Below are positions 8,782 through 17,659 of a stretch of 64,000 nucleotides of DNA, piece by piece (positions within the stretch are counted from its first letter, which is position 1; every line of letters starts with the position of its first letter). The translations under genes were made by a program, and so were the position numbers. The DNA comes from JALHOP01 sp964484195 (lineage in GTDB: Bacteria > Myxococcota > XYA12-FULL-58-9 > JALHOP01): positions 1-64,000 of the forward strand of contig CAZAER010000005.1 of NCBI GenBank assembly GCA_964484195.1, read 5' to 3'. Below the pieces are notes generated by a model. That model had not been told where the DNA came from. It made no database searches and saw only the letters and a program-made list of their open reading frames with translations.

Positions 8782-9248
8782 CAGCGCGCATCCTCTTCGA
8801 GAAAGGCGCGGAAGAGCGGCGCTTGGCCGCCGGCGCGCTGGAGTCCGTCGCGAAACGCGGGGTTCTTCAAGAGGCGCGAGATGCGCGCAAGCGCCTTCAG
8901 GTGCACACCGGCGGAGTTCTCGGGGACCAAAAGTGCGACCACGAGCGTCACCGGCTGCTGATCGATGGCGTCGAAGGGGATGCCGCGGACACTCCGCCCG
9001 AAGGCAGCCGTCAGCCGCGCGAGCCCCTGTACTTTGGCGTGCGGAATGGCGACGCCTTCACCGACGCCGGTCGAGCCGAGTCGTTCGCGGTCGAGCAGGG
9101 CGCGCACCACGCGATCCTCGGCGTCGCGCATGCCGGGCGCGACGGTGCACAGATGGTGCGCCATCTCACGGAGCACACCTTCCTTGTCGCTCGCCTTGAG
9201 GTCCGGGAGGATCATCTCCTCGGTCAAGAACTCGCTGATTCGCAACAT
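8778..9248 (-). CDS. ptsN: PTS EIIA component, fructose/nitrogen type (PtsN-like)
   Basis: The preferred start is ATG 9248, giving 156 residues beginning MLRISEFLTEEMI, the usual length for PtsN; upstream in-frame codons add an unconvincing arginine-rich tail. The phosphorylatable histidine is about residue 70 in GVGEGVAIPHAKV. PtsN-type EIIA proteins regulate rather than transport, for example potassium and envelope functions in enterobacteria. It heads the coupled run ptsN-hprK-rapZ-EIIA-HPr-EI. Upstream lie rpoN and an unusual giant gene. Confidence 0.94.
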   Translation of the reverse strand: MLRISEFLTEEMILPDLKASDKEGVLREMAHHLCTVAPGMRDAEDRVVRALLDRERLGSTGVGEGVAIPHAKVQGLARLTAAFGRSVRGIPFDAIDQQPVTLVVALLVPENSAGVHLKALARISRLLKNPAFRDGLQRAGGQAPLFRAFLEEDARC

Positions 9249-9329
9249 CGCGCTGCCGCCCTCGGAGAGCCCGCGGCCAATGGCAGGCGCTCGCTCGGCT
9301 TGTAACACGCCAAGGGTTACGCGGCACAC

Positions 9330-9344
9330 CCCCTCAGCCAGGGG
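9330..9344 (-). other. Short GC-rich hairpin between the giant gene and ptsN
   Basis: The 15 bases form a CCCCT/AGGGG stem with a five-base loop, 13 nt after the stop of the 1388-residue gene as read on the minus strand. There is no following T-tract, so it does not meet the intrinsic terminator pattern. It could slow RNA decay or be chance in GC-rich DNA. Confidence 0.3.
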
Positions 9345-9356
9345 CGGCCTGTCGAA

Positions 9357-12300
9357 TCAAATGCCCTGGATGTGCAGGTGATTGTCGTGGTTGCCGAGCG
9401 GAGTGACCCCGCGAACGCGCGGATCATTGAAAAAGATCGTCGCGTTGGGGGCGTGCCGTCGGATGATATCGACCAGGGCCTGGGTCGCGCGCTGGTCGTA
9501 GGCCGTGCTGCGCCAGGTGGCATCGCGATCCTCGCGCCGCCGTCCGCGCGACGGGCTCTCCGCGCCCCATGCCGTTTCGCGGCCGTCACTGAACGCCATG
9601 TCGAAGTCGATGTTGCGTCCGTTGGTGTGCGCGCGATGGTCGGGAATGGCGCGGCCGCCACGGGCGGAAATGTCACCGACTCGCAGCACGAGGCCGGTCT
9701 CGCGGTGGTAGTCCTCCGCGACGCGGCGGATGAGCTCGATGGTGCGCTGCGTTCCGTATTGATACTCGCGGGTCTTGTAGCTCGTAATCAGCGGACCGAC
9801 GGGCAACTGCGTGTCGATCGCGCCGTGCGGGATCTGGCTCAGTGGTGTCCGTCGATCGGGCGGAGTGACCTGGGGTTCGGCCGGTACCTGGCGGCGGGGA
9901 GCGGGCGTCGGCGTGCCATCGAGGTCGCGGCGGAGTGGTGAGCCCGGGGGCAGGGCGTCTCGCGTTTGTTGGAGAATGCGCGCGGCTTCGGCGTCGGAGC
10001 GGGCGCGCTCACGCAAGGTGGCCGCCACCATGCGCCGTGCGTCGGCCTGAACGCGCTCGGCGACCAGCGGGTTCGTCGTGGCGCCGGCGCCCTCGAGGAG
10101 CTGGCCCATCGTCGTTTGTGGCCGCTGATCGGCACCCGTGTGCGGGAGGTTGAACGCGAAGCGAACGTTGGCCTCGAGGTCACCTGGGTTCGCGCGCTGC
10201 AGGCGCTCCATGCGCAGGTGCAGAGCCGCGAAGCGGGTCTCGTCGGACACCCCGGGCGCCGAGAGGTTGGTGCGCAGCAAGGCGTCGGAGAGCTCGTTGT
10301 GCTGATGATCGGGAAGGTTCGGGCGCGTCTCGCGCGAGCCCGCGACGTCGGGCCGTGGCAAATGCGACTGGCTGTACGCCGTCGCGCGCTCGACCAGCGC
10401 TCGGTCGACGCCGGCGCGGATGTCACGGACGGTCGCTGTGTCGCCCGCGCCCGCAATCAGGCCCAAGCGACGTTGACGCTCGGTCGCGGCTTGCGCCGTT
10501 TCGTCGGCCGGCGGGCTGAGCTCGCGGGTGATCGCGTTGGTGAGGTCGGCCGCGTCGGCGACGCCGTCCGGGCCGCGCGAGCGCCATTCCTCGAGCCCAC
10601 GCGTAAGAGCCGTAGCGCGTTGCTGGTCGAGGCCGGCGAGTCTTTCGCGCGCGGTGGTCTCCACCGGCGTTGCAGCCACGCTGAGACGCGAGTTGAAATG
10701 CAGGCGGGTCGCGGCATCGATGTGGTCACCGGCGCCAGCGAGCGCGGTCTGCAGACCAGTCTTGTAGGCCGCGAGCTGACGGCGTGCTGCCGGATCCGGC
10801 ATGACGGTCTCGCGCAGCCGAGTGAGCTCCGCGTTCCGCAAGGAGGTGCGGACGTCTTCGGACATGGCTGCGGCGACGCGTTCGTCGTAGCCGCCATCGG
10901 CGCGCGGGCTGCTGAGTAGCCGCAGTCGCTCCGCTGCAGCGGATGCCTGCTGCGGGTCGGCGAGCTCTGGTGTGCGCTGATCGCGAGCCTGAGCACGCAA
11001 AGACGCTGCGCGAATGGTGGCCGCGGCGGCCATCGTGTGGCGGTCGGTGTTGCTCGCGAAACCAGCCGCCATGCTCGAGTCGATGGCCCGCAGCGCTTCC
11101 GGTGGGAGCTTGGCGAGCGCGGGGCTCGTGCCACCCGGAGTTTGTGTGCTGAGGCCAATGGTCATACCGAGGGCCGCGAGCTGCTCGTTGGTGTAGCGGT
11201 TCTCGCCGTTGGGCGTCACGGTCGCCGGATCGCCGGCACGGCGCGGACGGATGCCTTCCCACAGACGGGCTGCGTCTGCCGGGGGCAAGGTCGCGAGCAA
11301 GTCGCGCGTGATCTCGTGCCGCCGCGATAGCGGACCCTGCATGGCCGTCCGCGCGATGCGATCGATGGCAGCGCGGCGATCTTCGCCCGCTGGACCGCCC
11401 AATTGGTCGAGCTTGTCGAGCTCCGCGGTGAGCCCTTCGATGGTGCGCGTTTGCAGCCCGCGAGCAGGCGGGAAGCCGCGTTGCGTCGCAGCCACGGCCG
11501 CGTCGGTGACGTCGCCGCCTCGTGCAAGGGTCGCCAGACGGTTGAAGCGTCCGGCGAGCTCGCCTTCGGGCGCGACGACATTGCCGAGGGCCGCTGCCAC
11601 TGCCGGGTTCGCCGTTCTTCCGACGACTGGCTCGAGCCGCGCCAAAAGGTCGCGCTGAAGCTGGGCCCGCGCCTCGGGCGGCAGCGCCGAATGCGCAGGG
11701 TCTTCCGGGTTGCGCTCCATGAACGCAGTCGAGAGGCTGCGCGAGCGATCGGGGCCGAACGCCAGGGTGGATTCGCGCGCCAAGCGCTCGCGACCGGCAT
11801 CGGTGTCGAGATTGTAGGGCTCGTTCGCCCGCGCACGCATCGCGGCAGCGCGAACGGTGGCGAGTGCCCCGGCGTTGTCGGGTGTCGTTGCCAGTGTTCC
11901 CGCGAGGTGGCGGTCGACATCGCCCAGGACCTCGGGCGAGACGCCGTCGAGCGTCGGGGTGGCCGCGCCGATGCGGGCGCGATCTTGCGCGACGTTGGTG
12001 CGCACCTCATCGGCGACGCGTGTCACCGCGCGCTGATACGAGGCGGGGTCGTTGCCCTGCCGCAAGCGGGTGAGCTCCGCGGCGTTGGGCACGGCGTTGG
12101 CAGTGCGCGCTGGCGGCTGGTCGACGCCGCCTTGGACGATGGTGCCTGGAAGTTGGACCGGGCCGCGGACCACCGCCCCGGGCTCGCGCAGGCGGTCGCC
12201 CAAGCCATTCGGAATGATGGACTCGGGCACCTGACCCAAGACCGAGCGCAGCTGCGTGCGATAGTCGCGGGCTTCGTCGGCGCCGCTTGGTGGCTGTGCG

Positions 12301-13523
12301 CTCTCGAGGCGCCGCACGATCGAGCGCTGCAGGTCTTCTCGGGCGGAGTCGGGCACGCGTCGCGCTATCGCGTCGTCGGGTGACGCGGTGCCGGCATCGG
12401 TGCCACCTCGCGCGAAACGCAAATCAGCGAGCAGGGCGTCGCGTTGCCCTTGATTGCGGACGTCGACGGGTTGCTCGGCATTGCGACTGATGATCTCGGC
12501 GCGGAGGTTTGCCGCGGTGTCGCGGTCGGCGTCGGTGCCTTGCGGCGACAGGGCGCGCTCGCGCGCGGCACCGTAAAAACCATCGAGGGCGTTTCGCGGC
12601 AGAGAGGTAGCGAACTCGCGGCCGTTGCCTTCGAGCGTACCGATGGCGCGTGCGGCGTCGAGGTGCTGCGCCGCAGTCAGTCGACCGGGCTCGTTACCGC
12701 GCGGCGCGATGCGGTTGTAGAGCTCGGCGCTGTCGCTGCCGTGGAGGCTCGTGAGGAGGTTCGCCGCGAACTGTGGCCGCGTCGCTACGGGGTGGCTGTT
12801 GACCTCGGCAGCGAGCGCATCGATGGTGCGCGGCCTGGCATCATCGGGCAGGCCGCGTACGCGATCGCGGAGCGCCGTGGCTTCGGGCTGATCGAAGCCG
12901 ACGGCAAATTGTGACTGCTGTCCGATTTGACGCGCCGCCGCGACTGCTTCTGGATCGCCGCGGTTTTCGGTGCGAGCCGGCGGATCGCGGCGAATCTCTT
13001 CCGGTGCTGTCGGAGCCGGTTGTCTGACGGCGCGCGGGACCGCCCGCGCCTCGCGGGGCTGGCCAATGGGGTCGGCGACATTGGGCTGCGTGTGGACGCG
13101 CTGGAATCGATCTTGGACCGGTCGCGGAGCGGCGTCGGCCGACTCGAGCGCCGAGGCGAGACCATTGAGCGTCGGGGCTGCTGCTCGGCCACCGCCGATG
13201 TCGTTACGGTCACCGGCGCGATTGTCGGCGCGCAGAGCGCCTTGGACGTCGCGGAGCGCGCGCTCGGTATGAGCGCCAAACTTGTCGTCGACCTCGAGCT
13301 TGGCGCTGCCGGTGTAGAGATTGATGGCGCGCTGGAGAGACGCGACCTGGCCTGGCTCTGCCTGACGACCGCGGCGCAGCGACTGGCCCAGAGAGGACGC
13401 GAGCTGGCGCAGCTCGGCGGCTGCGGCACGTCGCGCTTCCGGATCTTGGAGTCGCTGCTGGACTTCCGGATCGACGGTCCTTGCGGCCGCCCGAGGGCGC
13501 TCGACTGGAGCTGCGCCTGCCAT
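9357..13523 (-). CDS. Giant 1388-residue protein: peptidoglycan-binding-like N-terminus and MepA-like (M74) endopeptidase C-terminus
   Basis: There is no signal peptide. Residues about 58-97 (SLQRAINLYTGS, LEVDDKFGAHTERAL) resemble a PG_binding_1 domain. Residues about 100-1210 are long, Ala/Arg-rich, helical and unrecognised. The last ~105 residues carry a full LAS-metallopeptidase site: DHRAHTNGRNIDFD (His 1299, Asp 1306) and GNHDNHLHIQ (His 1384), matching the MepA ligands HxxGxDxD and HxxHxH. GDISARGG also matches MepA. MepA cuts D-Ala-DAP cross-links in murein. The gene starts at ATG 13523 (MAG), 137 nt after rpoN and 108 nt before ptsN, where hpf is common in other proteobacteria. The size and the lack of a Sec signal suggest an injected or lysis-released effector; this is inference. 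Confidence 0.82.
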   Translation of the reverse strand: MAGAAPVERPRAAARTVDPEVQQRLQDPEARRAAAAELRQLASSLGQSLRRGRQAEPGQVASLQRAINLYTGSAKLEVDDKFGAHTERALRDVQGALRADNRAGDRNDIGGGRAAAPTLNGLASALESADAAPRPVQDRFQRVHTQPNVADPIGQPREARAVPRAVRQPAPTAPEEIRRDPPARTENRGDPEAVAAARQIGQQSQFAVGFDQPEATALRDRVRGLPDDARPRTIDALAAEVNSHPVATRPQFAANLLTSLHGSDSAELYNRIAPRGNEPGRLTAAQHLDAARAIGTLEGNGREFATSLPRNALDGFYGAARERALSPQGTDADRDTAANLRAEIISRNAEQPVDVRNQGQRDALLADLRFARGGTDAGTASPDDAIARRVPDSAREDLQRSIVRRLESAQPPSGADEARDYRTQLRSVLGQVPESIIPNGLGDRLREPGAVVRGPVQLPGTIVQGGVDQPPARTANAVPNAAELTRLRQGNDPASYQRAVTRVADEVRTNVAQDRARIGAATPTLDGVSPEVLGDVDRHLAGTLATTPDNAGALATVRAAAMRARANEPYNLDTDAGRERLARESTLAFGPDRSRSLSTAFMERNPEDPAHSALPPEARAQLQRDLLARLEPVVGRTANPAVAAALGNVVAPEGELAGRFNRLATLARGGDVTDAAVAATQRGFPPARGLQTRTIEGLTAELDKLDQLGGPAGEDRRAAIDRIARTAMQGPLSRRHEITRDLLATLPPADAARLWEGIRPRRAGDPATVTPNGENRYTNEQLAALGMTIGLSTQTPGGTSPALAKLPPEALRAIDSSMAAGFASNTDRHTMAAAATIRAASLRAQARDQRTPELADPQQASAAAERLRLLSSPRADGGYDERVAAAMSEDVRTSLRNAELTRLRETVMPDPAARRQLAAYKTGLQTALAGAGDHIDAATRLHFNSRLSVAATPVETTARERLAGLDQQRATALTRGLEEWRSRGPDGVADAADLTNAITRELSPPADETAQAATERQRRLGLIAGAGDTATVRDIRAGVDRALVERATAYSQSHLPRPDVAGSRETRPNLPDHQHNELSDALLRTNLSAPGVSDETRFAALHLRMERLQRANPGDLEANVRFAFNLPHTGADQRPQTTMGQLLEGAGATTNPLVAERVQADARRMVAATLRERARSDAEAARILQQTRDALPPGSPLRRDLDGTPTPAPRRQVPAEPQVTPPDRRTPLSQIPHGAIDTQLPVGPLITSYKTREYQYGTQRTIELIRRVAEDYHRETGLVLRVGDISARGGRAIPDHRAHTNGRNIDFDMAFSDGRETAWGAESPSRGRRREDRDATWRSTAYDQRATQALVDIIRRHAPNATIFFNDPRVRGVTPLGNHDNHLHIQGI

Positions 13524-13642
13524 CTTATAGATTTACCTCGAACTAACCGTGGCTCGCTGGCGGAGGGCGATCCACGCCTCAACTTACCCAAGTGTATGTC
13601 CGTGTGGATGCGCGGATTTGCACGATCGCACACGAATTCTGA

Positions 13643-13657
13643 TGCCGCGGTGCGGCA
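13643..13657 (-). other. Hairpin just after the rpoN stop
   Basis: TGCCGC and GCGGCA form a six-base-pair stem around a three-base loop, starting 3 nt past the rpoN stop on the minus strand. No T-run follows, so it is at best a weak or Rho-assisted terminator. The rest of 13524-13660 is less GC-rich than the flanking genes and presumably holds the leader of the giant gene; no promoter was firmly recognised. Confidence 0.3.
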
Positions 13658-13660
13658 GGC

Positions 13661-15298
13661 CTAGAATACTTGCTTACGCTTGGAAGACGACGGAATCTTC
13701 AACATTTCCCGATACTTCGCCACGGTTCGACGGGCAATGTCGATGTCCCGCTTCTTCAGTAGCTCGACGATCTGCTGATCGCTGACGGGCGACTTGGGGT
13801 TCTCGTTGTCGATGAGCTGCTTGATGAAGTCGCGGACCGACTCCGAAGCGATGCTCTCGCCACCGACCCGATTGATCGACGAGTTGAAGAAGAACTTCAG
13901 CTCGTAGATGCCCTGCGGCGTGTGCACGTATTTGTTCGAGGTCACGCGCGAGATGGTCGACTCGTGCATGCCCACGTCTTCGGCGACGTCTTTCAAGATG
14001 AGGGGTCGCAAATGCTGGACCCCCTTGTCGAAGAAGTCGCGCTGGAACTTCAGGATGCTCTCCATCACGCGGTAGATGGTGCGCTGCCGCATGTGGATGC
14101 TGCGAATGAGCCAGACGGCGCTGCGCAGCTTCTCTTGGATGAATGACTTGGTCTGGCCGCCGCTGCTCTGGAGCGCGTCGCGGTAGTAGTTCGAGATCTT
14201 GAGCTTGGGCAGACCGTCTTCGTTCAAGACGATCTGATAGTCGTCGCCGACCTTGTGCACGTAGATGTCGGGCGTGATGTACTGCGGCTCTTTGACGCTG
14301 AATATGCGGCCCGGGCGCGGCTCGAGGTGAGCGATGAGCTTCACCACGTCGCCGACCTCTTGGAGCGAGACCTTGAGGTCTTTGGCGATGGCGGCGTAGT
14401 TGCGGCGCTCGACGTTCTTCAGATGTTTGTCGATCACTGCGTGCAATAGCGGATGGTCGGCCTTGACCTTCTCGGCTTGCACCAAGAGGCACTCGCGCAG
14501 ATCGCGCGCCGCGACACCCGGGGGATCGAATTCGCGCAGCTCGGCAGCGACGACCTCGACCGCATCGATGCTCTGCCCGAGCTCCTCGGCGACGGTGGTG
14601 ATGGCATCGGCCGCGAGATAACCGTCGTCGTTGATCTCCTCGATGAGCATGACCGCGACGATGGCTTCCATCTCGGACATCTCGCTCATCTGCACTTGCC
14701 AACGCAGGTGATCGTGGAGCGACTCGGGCTGCGACATGGTCGCTTCGAACGGCGGCAGCTCGTCGCTGTTGCCGGACCCTGCGGTTGCAGGCAGCGCGTA
14801 GGTGTTGCTCTCGAGGTACGCTTCCCAGTCGATCTCTTTTTCGACCTCGCGGGTCGTGGGCTCTGGCGTTGCGTCGACCGGGCTCGACTCGACGACGCTC
14901 GATGCGTCGATGGTGCCGCCTTCGTTCCCGGCAGAGGGCTCGACGGAAGTCGACCCGCCGCTCGAGAGCACCTCGAAGTCGGTATGGTCGTAGTCGGCAC
15001 CGTTGCCGTCGTGCGCTTCCGCGGACGGCGCTTCGAGGCTATAGCTCTCGCCGCTGGCTTCGTAGTCGCCTTCGGCTTCGCCTCGGGTCTCGGCGGACTC
15101 CGGTTCGCTCGAGCGGTCGAGCTCACTGCGCTCGTGCGCCTCTCCCTCTTCGAGAGTCGGGTTTTCCTCCATCTCCTTGCGGAGCACTTCCGCCATCTCG
15201 AGGTGAGATAGCTGGAGGAGCTTGATCGCTTGTTGCAGCTGGGGCGTCATCACCAGCTGCTGACTCATCTTCTGCTGAAGTCTTAGATCGAGAGCCAT
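13661..15298 (-). CDS. rpoN: RNA polymerase sigma-54 factor
   Basis: The preferred start is ATG 15298, giving 545 residues that begin MALDLRLQQKMSQQLVMTP, the glutamine-rich activator-interacting region I typical of sigma-54. An acidic, low-complexity region II (about 45-170) is longer than in enterobacteria. The core-binding region follows, and the protein ends with the RpoN box ARRTVAKYRE. The product directs transcription from -24/-12 promoters together with enhancer-binding proteins such as PilR, encoded at 51734 in this window. It lies between arginase (84 nt upstream) and the giant gene, and the lptA-lptB-rpoN...ptsN order is typical of proteobacteria. Confidence 0.97.
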   Translation of the reverse strand: MALDLRLQQKMSQQLVMTPQLQQAIKLLQLSHLEMAEVLRKEMEENPTLEEGEAHERSELDRSSEPESAETRGEAEGDYEASGESYSLEAPSAEAHDGNGADYDHTDFEVLSSGGSTSVEPSAGNEGGTIDASSVVESSPVDATPEPTTREVEKEIDWEAYLESNTYALPATAGSGNSDELPPFEATMSQPESLHDHLRWQVQMSEMSEMEAIVAVMLIEEINDDGYLAADAITTVAEELGQSIDAVEVVAAELREFDPPGVAARDLRECLLVQAEKVKADHPLLHAVIDKHLKNVERRNYAAIAKDLKVSLQEVGDVVKLIAHLEPRPGRIFSVKEPQYITPDIYVHKVGDDYQIVLNEDGLPKLKISNYYRDALQSSGGQTKSFIQEKLRSAVWLIRSIHMRQRTIYRVMESILKFQRDFFDKGVQHLRPLILKDVAEDVGMHESTISRVTSNKYVHTPQGIYELKFFFNSSINRVGGESIASESVRDFIKQLIDNENPKSPVSDQQIVELLKKRDIDIARRTVAKYREMLKIPSSSKRKQVF

Positions 15299-15381
15299 GC
15301 GAGGGGTCAGGATAGTGCAAGAGTCATGCACAGCCAACCCAAAATTGTGCCAATTGTCGAATCGCTAAGTGAAACAGCTAC

Positions 15382-16308
15382 TTAGTAGATGGTCTTGCCT
15401 AGCGCGCTCTGTGCAAGCTCGGTCGCTAGAATCGCCGTGATGTTCTGATTGTCGAGCACGGGATTCACCTCGACGAAATCCATCGAGACGATGTTGGCGC
15501 GGTCGGCACAGATCTCCATCGCTAGATGCGCCTCACGATAGGTGATGCCGCCCCAGACGGGAGTGCCGGTGCCGGGTGCATCTTCAGGATCGACGACGTC
15601 GAGATCGAACGAGAGGTGAATCCCGACGGTGCCGTCGCCCGCGATGCGCACTGCTTCCTCGACGACGTCACGCATGCCGCGCTCGTCGATGTCGCGCATG
15701 GTGTAGACGGTGACGCCGCTCTTCTTGAGTGTCTTGCGTTCGCCTTCGTCGAGGTCACGCACGCCGATGAGCACGACGTTGCGTGGATCGATTTTCGGCG
15801 AGAGTCCGTTCAAGCCGACGAGGTCCTTGTCGCCCATGCCGCAGGTGGCGGCGAGCGACATGCCGTGGATGTTGCCGGACGGGCTGGTCTCGTCGGTGTT
15901 GGCGTCGCCGTGCGCGTCGAACCACAAGAGACCGAGCTTCTCGTTGCGCTTGTGGAAGAAGGTCGCCGACCCAGCGGCGCTGCCGATGGTGATGCTGTGA
16001 TCGCCGCCGAGCACGAGCGGCACGCGCTCCTCGGCGAGCGACTTCTCGACCATCTTGGCGAGCTCGGTACACGCCGCGAGGATCGGCTTCTTGTACTTCA
16101 AGCGCGTGTCCCCGACCTCTTGGGTCTCGGGAATCATGACGTCGACGTCACCGTAGTCGACGACGTTGTGACCGAGTTGCTCGAGGCGGGCTTCGAGACC
16201 GGCGACTCGGATCGCCGATGGGCCCATATCGACGCCTCGACGACTGGCACCGAGATCGATGGGGATGCCAATGACGGCAATCCGCTTATTTTTGCTCGCA
16301 GCTGGCAT
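15382..16308 (-). CDS. rocF: Arginase (Mn-dependent ureohydrolase)
   Basis: This 308-residue ureohydrolase has manganese ligands in LGGDHSITIG (His 104), LLWFDAHGDAN (Asp 131, His 133, Asp 135) and SFDLDVVDPEDAPGTGTP (Asp 235, Asp 237). RRGVDMGPSAIR near the N-terminus and GGITYREAHLAMEI near the end match Bacillus-type arginase better than agmatinase, so arginine to ornithine plus urea is the likely reaction. The start is ATG 16308 (MPAASKNKR). It lies 84 nt before rpoN on the same strand and may be cotranscribed. It separates lptB from rpoN, which are adjacent in many proteobacteria. Confidence 0.92.
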   Translation of the reverse strand: MPAASKNKRIAVIGIPIDLGASRRGVDMGPSAIRVAGLEARLEQLGHNVVDYGDVDVMIPETQEVGDTRLKYKKPILAACTELAKMVEKSLAEERVPLVLGGDHSITIGSAAGSATFFHKRNEKLGLLWFDAHGDANTDETSPSGNIHGMSLAATCGMGDKDLVGLNGLSPKIDPRNVVLIGVRDLDEGERKTLKKSGVTVYTMRDIDERGMRDVVEEAVRIAGDGTVGIHLSFDLDVVDPEDAPGTGTPVWGGITYREAHLAMEICADRANIVSMDFVEVNPVLDNQNITAILATELAQSALGKTIY

Positions 16309-16385
16309 GGCGGCGCTTCCGTAGCACCGTGCTTGGACGCCGTCTAGGAGCCTGCTATCGACCACGCGCAAGGAGAGGAACATCC

Positions 16386-16922
16386 ATGAACCGTTTGCTA
16401 GCCATTGCCGTTTTTGCCGTTTCCGCCAACGCTTTCGCCGGTGAGGCGCCAGCCAAGACCGCACCGAATCCCATGCTCGAGGCCGCCTTCAAGGACGCCG
16501 CCGGCAATTGGACCTGCACCGGCACCTGGAACGATCCAGCGTCGGGCAAGTCGATGACCATGACCAGCAAGGCCAAGATCGCCAAGGCCCTGAACGGTCA
16601 CCAGTACACCGCCGAGTTCAGCTCGCCGAAGGCTGGCGACATGCCGGCGATGAAGTCGAATGCCGAGTGGCACTACGATCCCATCAGCAAGGGCCTGGTG
16701 AGCACCATGGTCTGCGATAGCGGAGACGTGTCGCGCTCGACGTCGAACGGCGTTCAGGGCCAGACCATCATCTGGATGAGCGAAGGCACGATGATGGGCA
16801 ATCCGATGAAGATGCGCTCGACGCACACCATGAAGAGCGCCAAGGAAATGGCGATGGTCTACGAGGTCGAGGCCAACGGTAACTGGGCCAAGATGGGCGA
16901 AGAGACCTGTAAGAAGAACTAG
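16386..16922 (+). CDS. Secreted DUF1579-like protein
   Basis: The start ATG 16386 is set by a strong ribosome binding site (AAGGAGAGG about 8 nt upstream). The 178-residue product has a clean Sec signal peptide (LLAIAVFAVSANAFAGE, cleaved near residue 18) and a periplasmic domain rich in Met, Thr and Ser. NWTCTGTW and the beta-strand pattern suggest a lipocalin-like DUF1579-type fold; this is a visual likeness, not proven. Two cysteines (CTGT and MVCDSG) could pair. It is a lone plus-strand gene inserted between lptB and the arginase gene, which lie on the minus strand. Confidence 0.75.
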   Translation: MNRLLAIAVFAVSANAFAGEAPAKTAPNPMLEAAFKDAAGNWTCTGTWNDPASGKSMTMTSKAKIAKALNGHQYTAEFSSPKAGDMPAMKSNAEWHYDPISKGLVSTMVCDSGDVSRSTSNGVQGQTIIWMSEGTMMGNPMKMRSTHTMKSAKEMAMVYEVEANGNWAKMGEETCKKN

Positions 16923-16936
16923 CTTCTCTTCGGGCC

Positions 16937-17659
16937 TCAGAGCTCGAAGTCTTTACCGAGATACGACGCGCGGGCGATCGGGTTGTCGACGATCTCCCGC
17001 GGTGTCCCGCCCAGCAAAATCGCACCCTCACTGATGATGTACGCGCGGTCGCAGATCTTCAGGGTCTCGCGCACGTTGTGATCGGTGATGAGCACGCCGA
17101 TGCCGTCGCCGCGCATCTGCGTGATGAACGCCTTGATGTCGCCGACGGCGATCGGATCGACGCCCGCGAAGGGCTCGTCGAGCAGCACCACCTTCGGGGA
17201 GTGAATGAGCGTCCGCGCCATTTCCAGTCGGCGGCGCTCGCCACCCGAGAGCTGCGAGCCGAGATTGTCGCGTACGTGGCCGAGCGCGTACTTGGCGATG
17301 ATCGCGTCCGCCTTAGCGACGCACTCCGCCTTCGTGAGGCCTAAGGTCTCCAGCACCGCGAGAAGATTCTCGTGAACCGTGAGCCCGCGAAACACCGTGG
17401 GCTCTTGCGCTAGGTACCCCAAGCCCATGCGCGCGCGCTCGTAGAGCGGCAAGCGCGCGAGGTCGTGCTCGCCCAAGCGGATGCTGCCGGCATCTGGGCG
17501 CACGAGGCCCGCGACCATGTTGAACGACGTCGATTTGCCGGCGCCATTCGGGCCCAACAGGCCGACGATCTCCCCGGCGCTCACGTCGAACGACACGTCA
17601 CGCACGACTCTTCGCCGCCGAAACGACTTGTTGAGGCTCGTCGCGGACAGGAGCGGCAT
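16937..17659 (-). CDS. lptB: LPS export ABC transporter ATP-binding protein LptB
   Basis: This 240-residue ABC ATPase has Walker A LLGPNGAGKSTSFNM, the signature LSGGERRRLEMARTL and Walker B VVLLDEPFAGVDPIAV followed by the LptB-typical DHNVRETL. It powers LPS extraction from the inner membrane with LptF/G. The start codon overlaps the lptA stop by one base (TGATG), so the pair is translationally coupled. LptC, LptF and LptG are not encoded in this window. Confidence 0.97.
   Translation of the reverse strand: MPLLSATSLNKSFRRRRVVRDVSFDVSAGEIVGLLGPNGAGKSTSFNMVAGLVRPDAGSIRLGEHDLARLPLYERARMGLGYLAQEPTVFRGLTVHENLLAVLETLGLTKAECVAKADAIIAKYALGHVRDNLGSQLSGGERRRLEMARTLIHSPKVVLLDEPFAGVDPIAVGDIKAFITQMRGDGIGVLITDHNVRETLKICDRAYIISEGAILLGGTPREIVDNPIARASYLGKDFEL

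Noticed and set aside
9330..9344. Intrinsic terminator between the giant gene and ptsN
   Set aside because: There is a hairpin but no T-tract; it is listed only as a hairpin.
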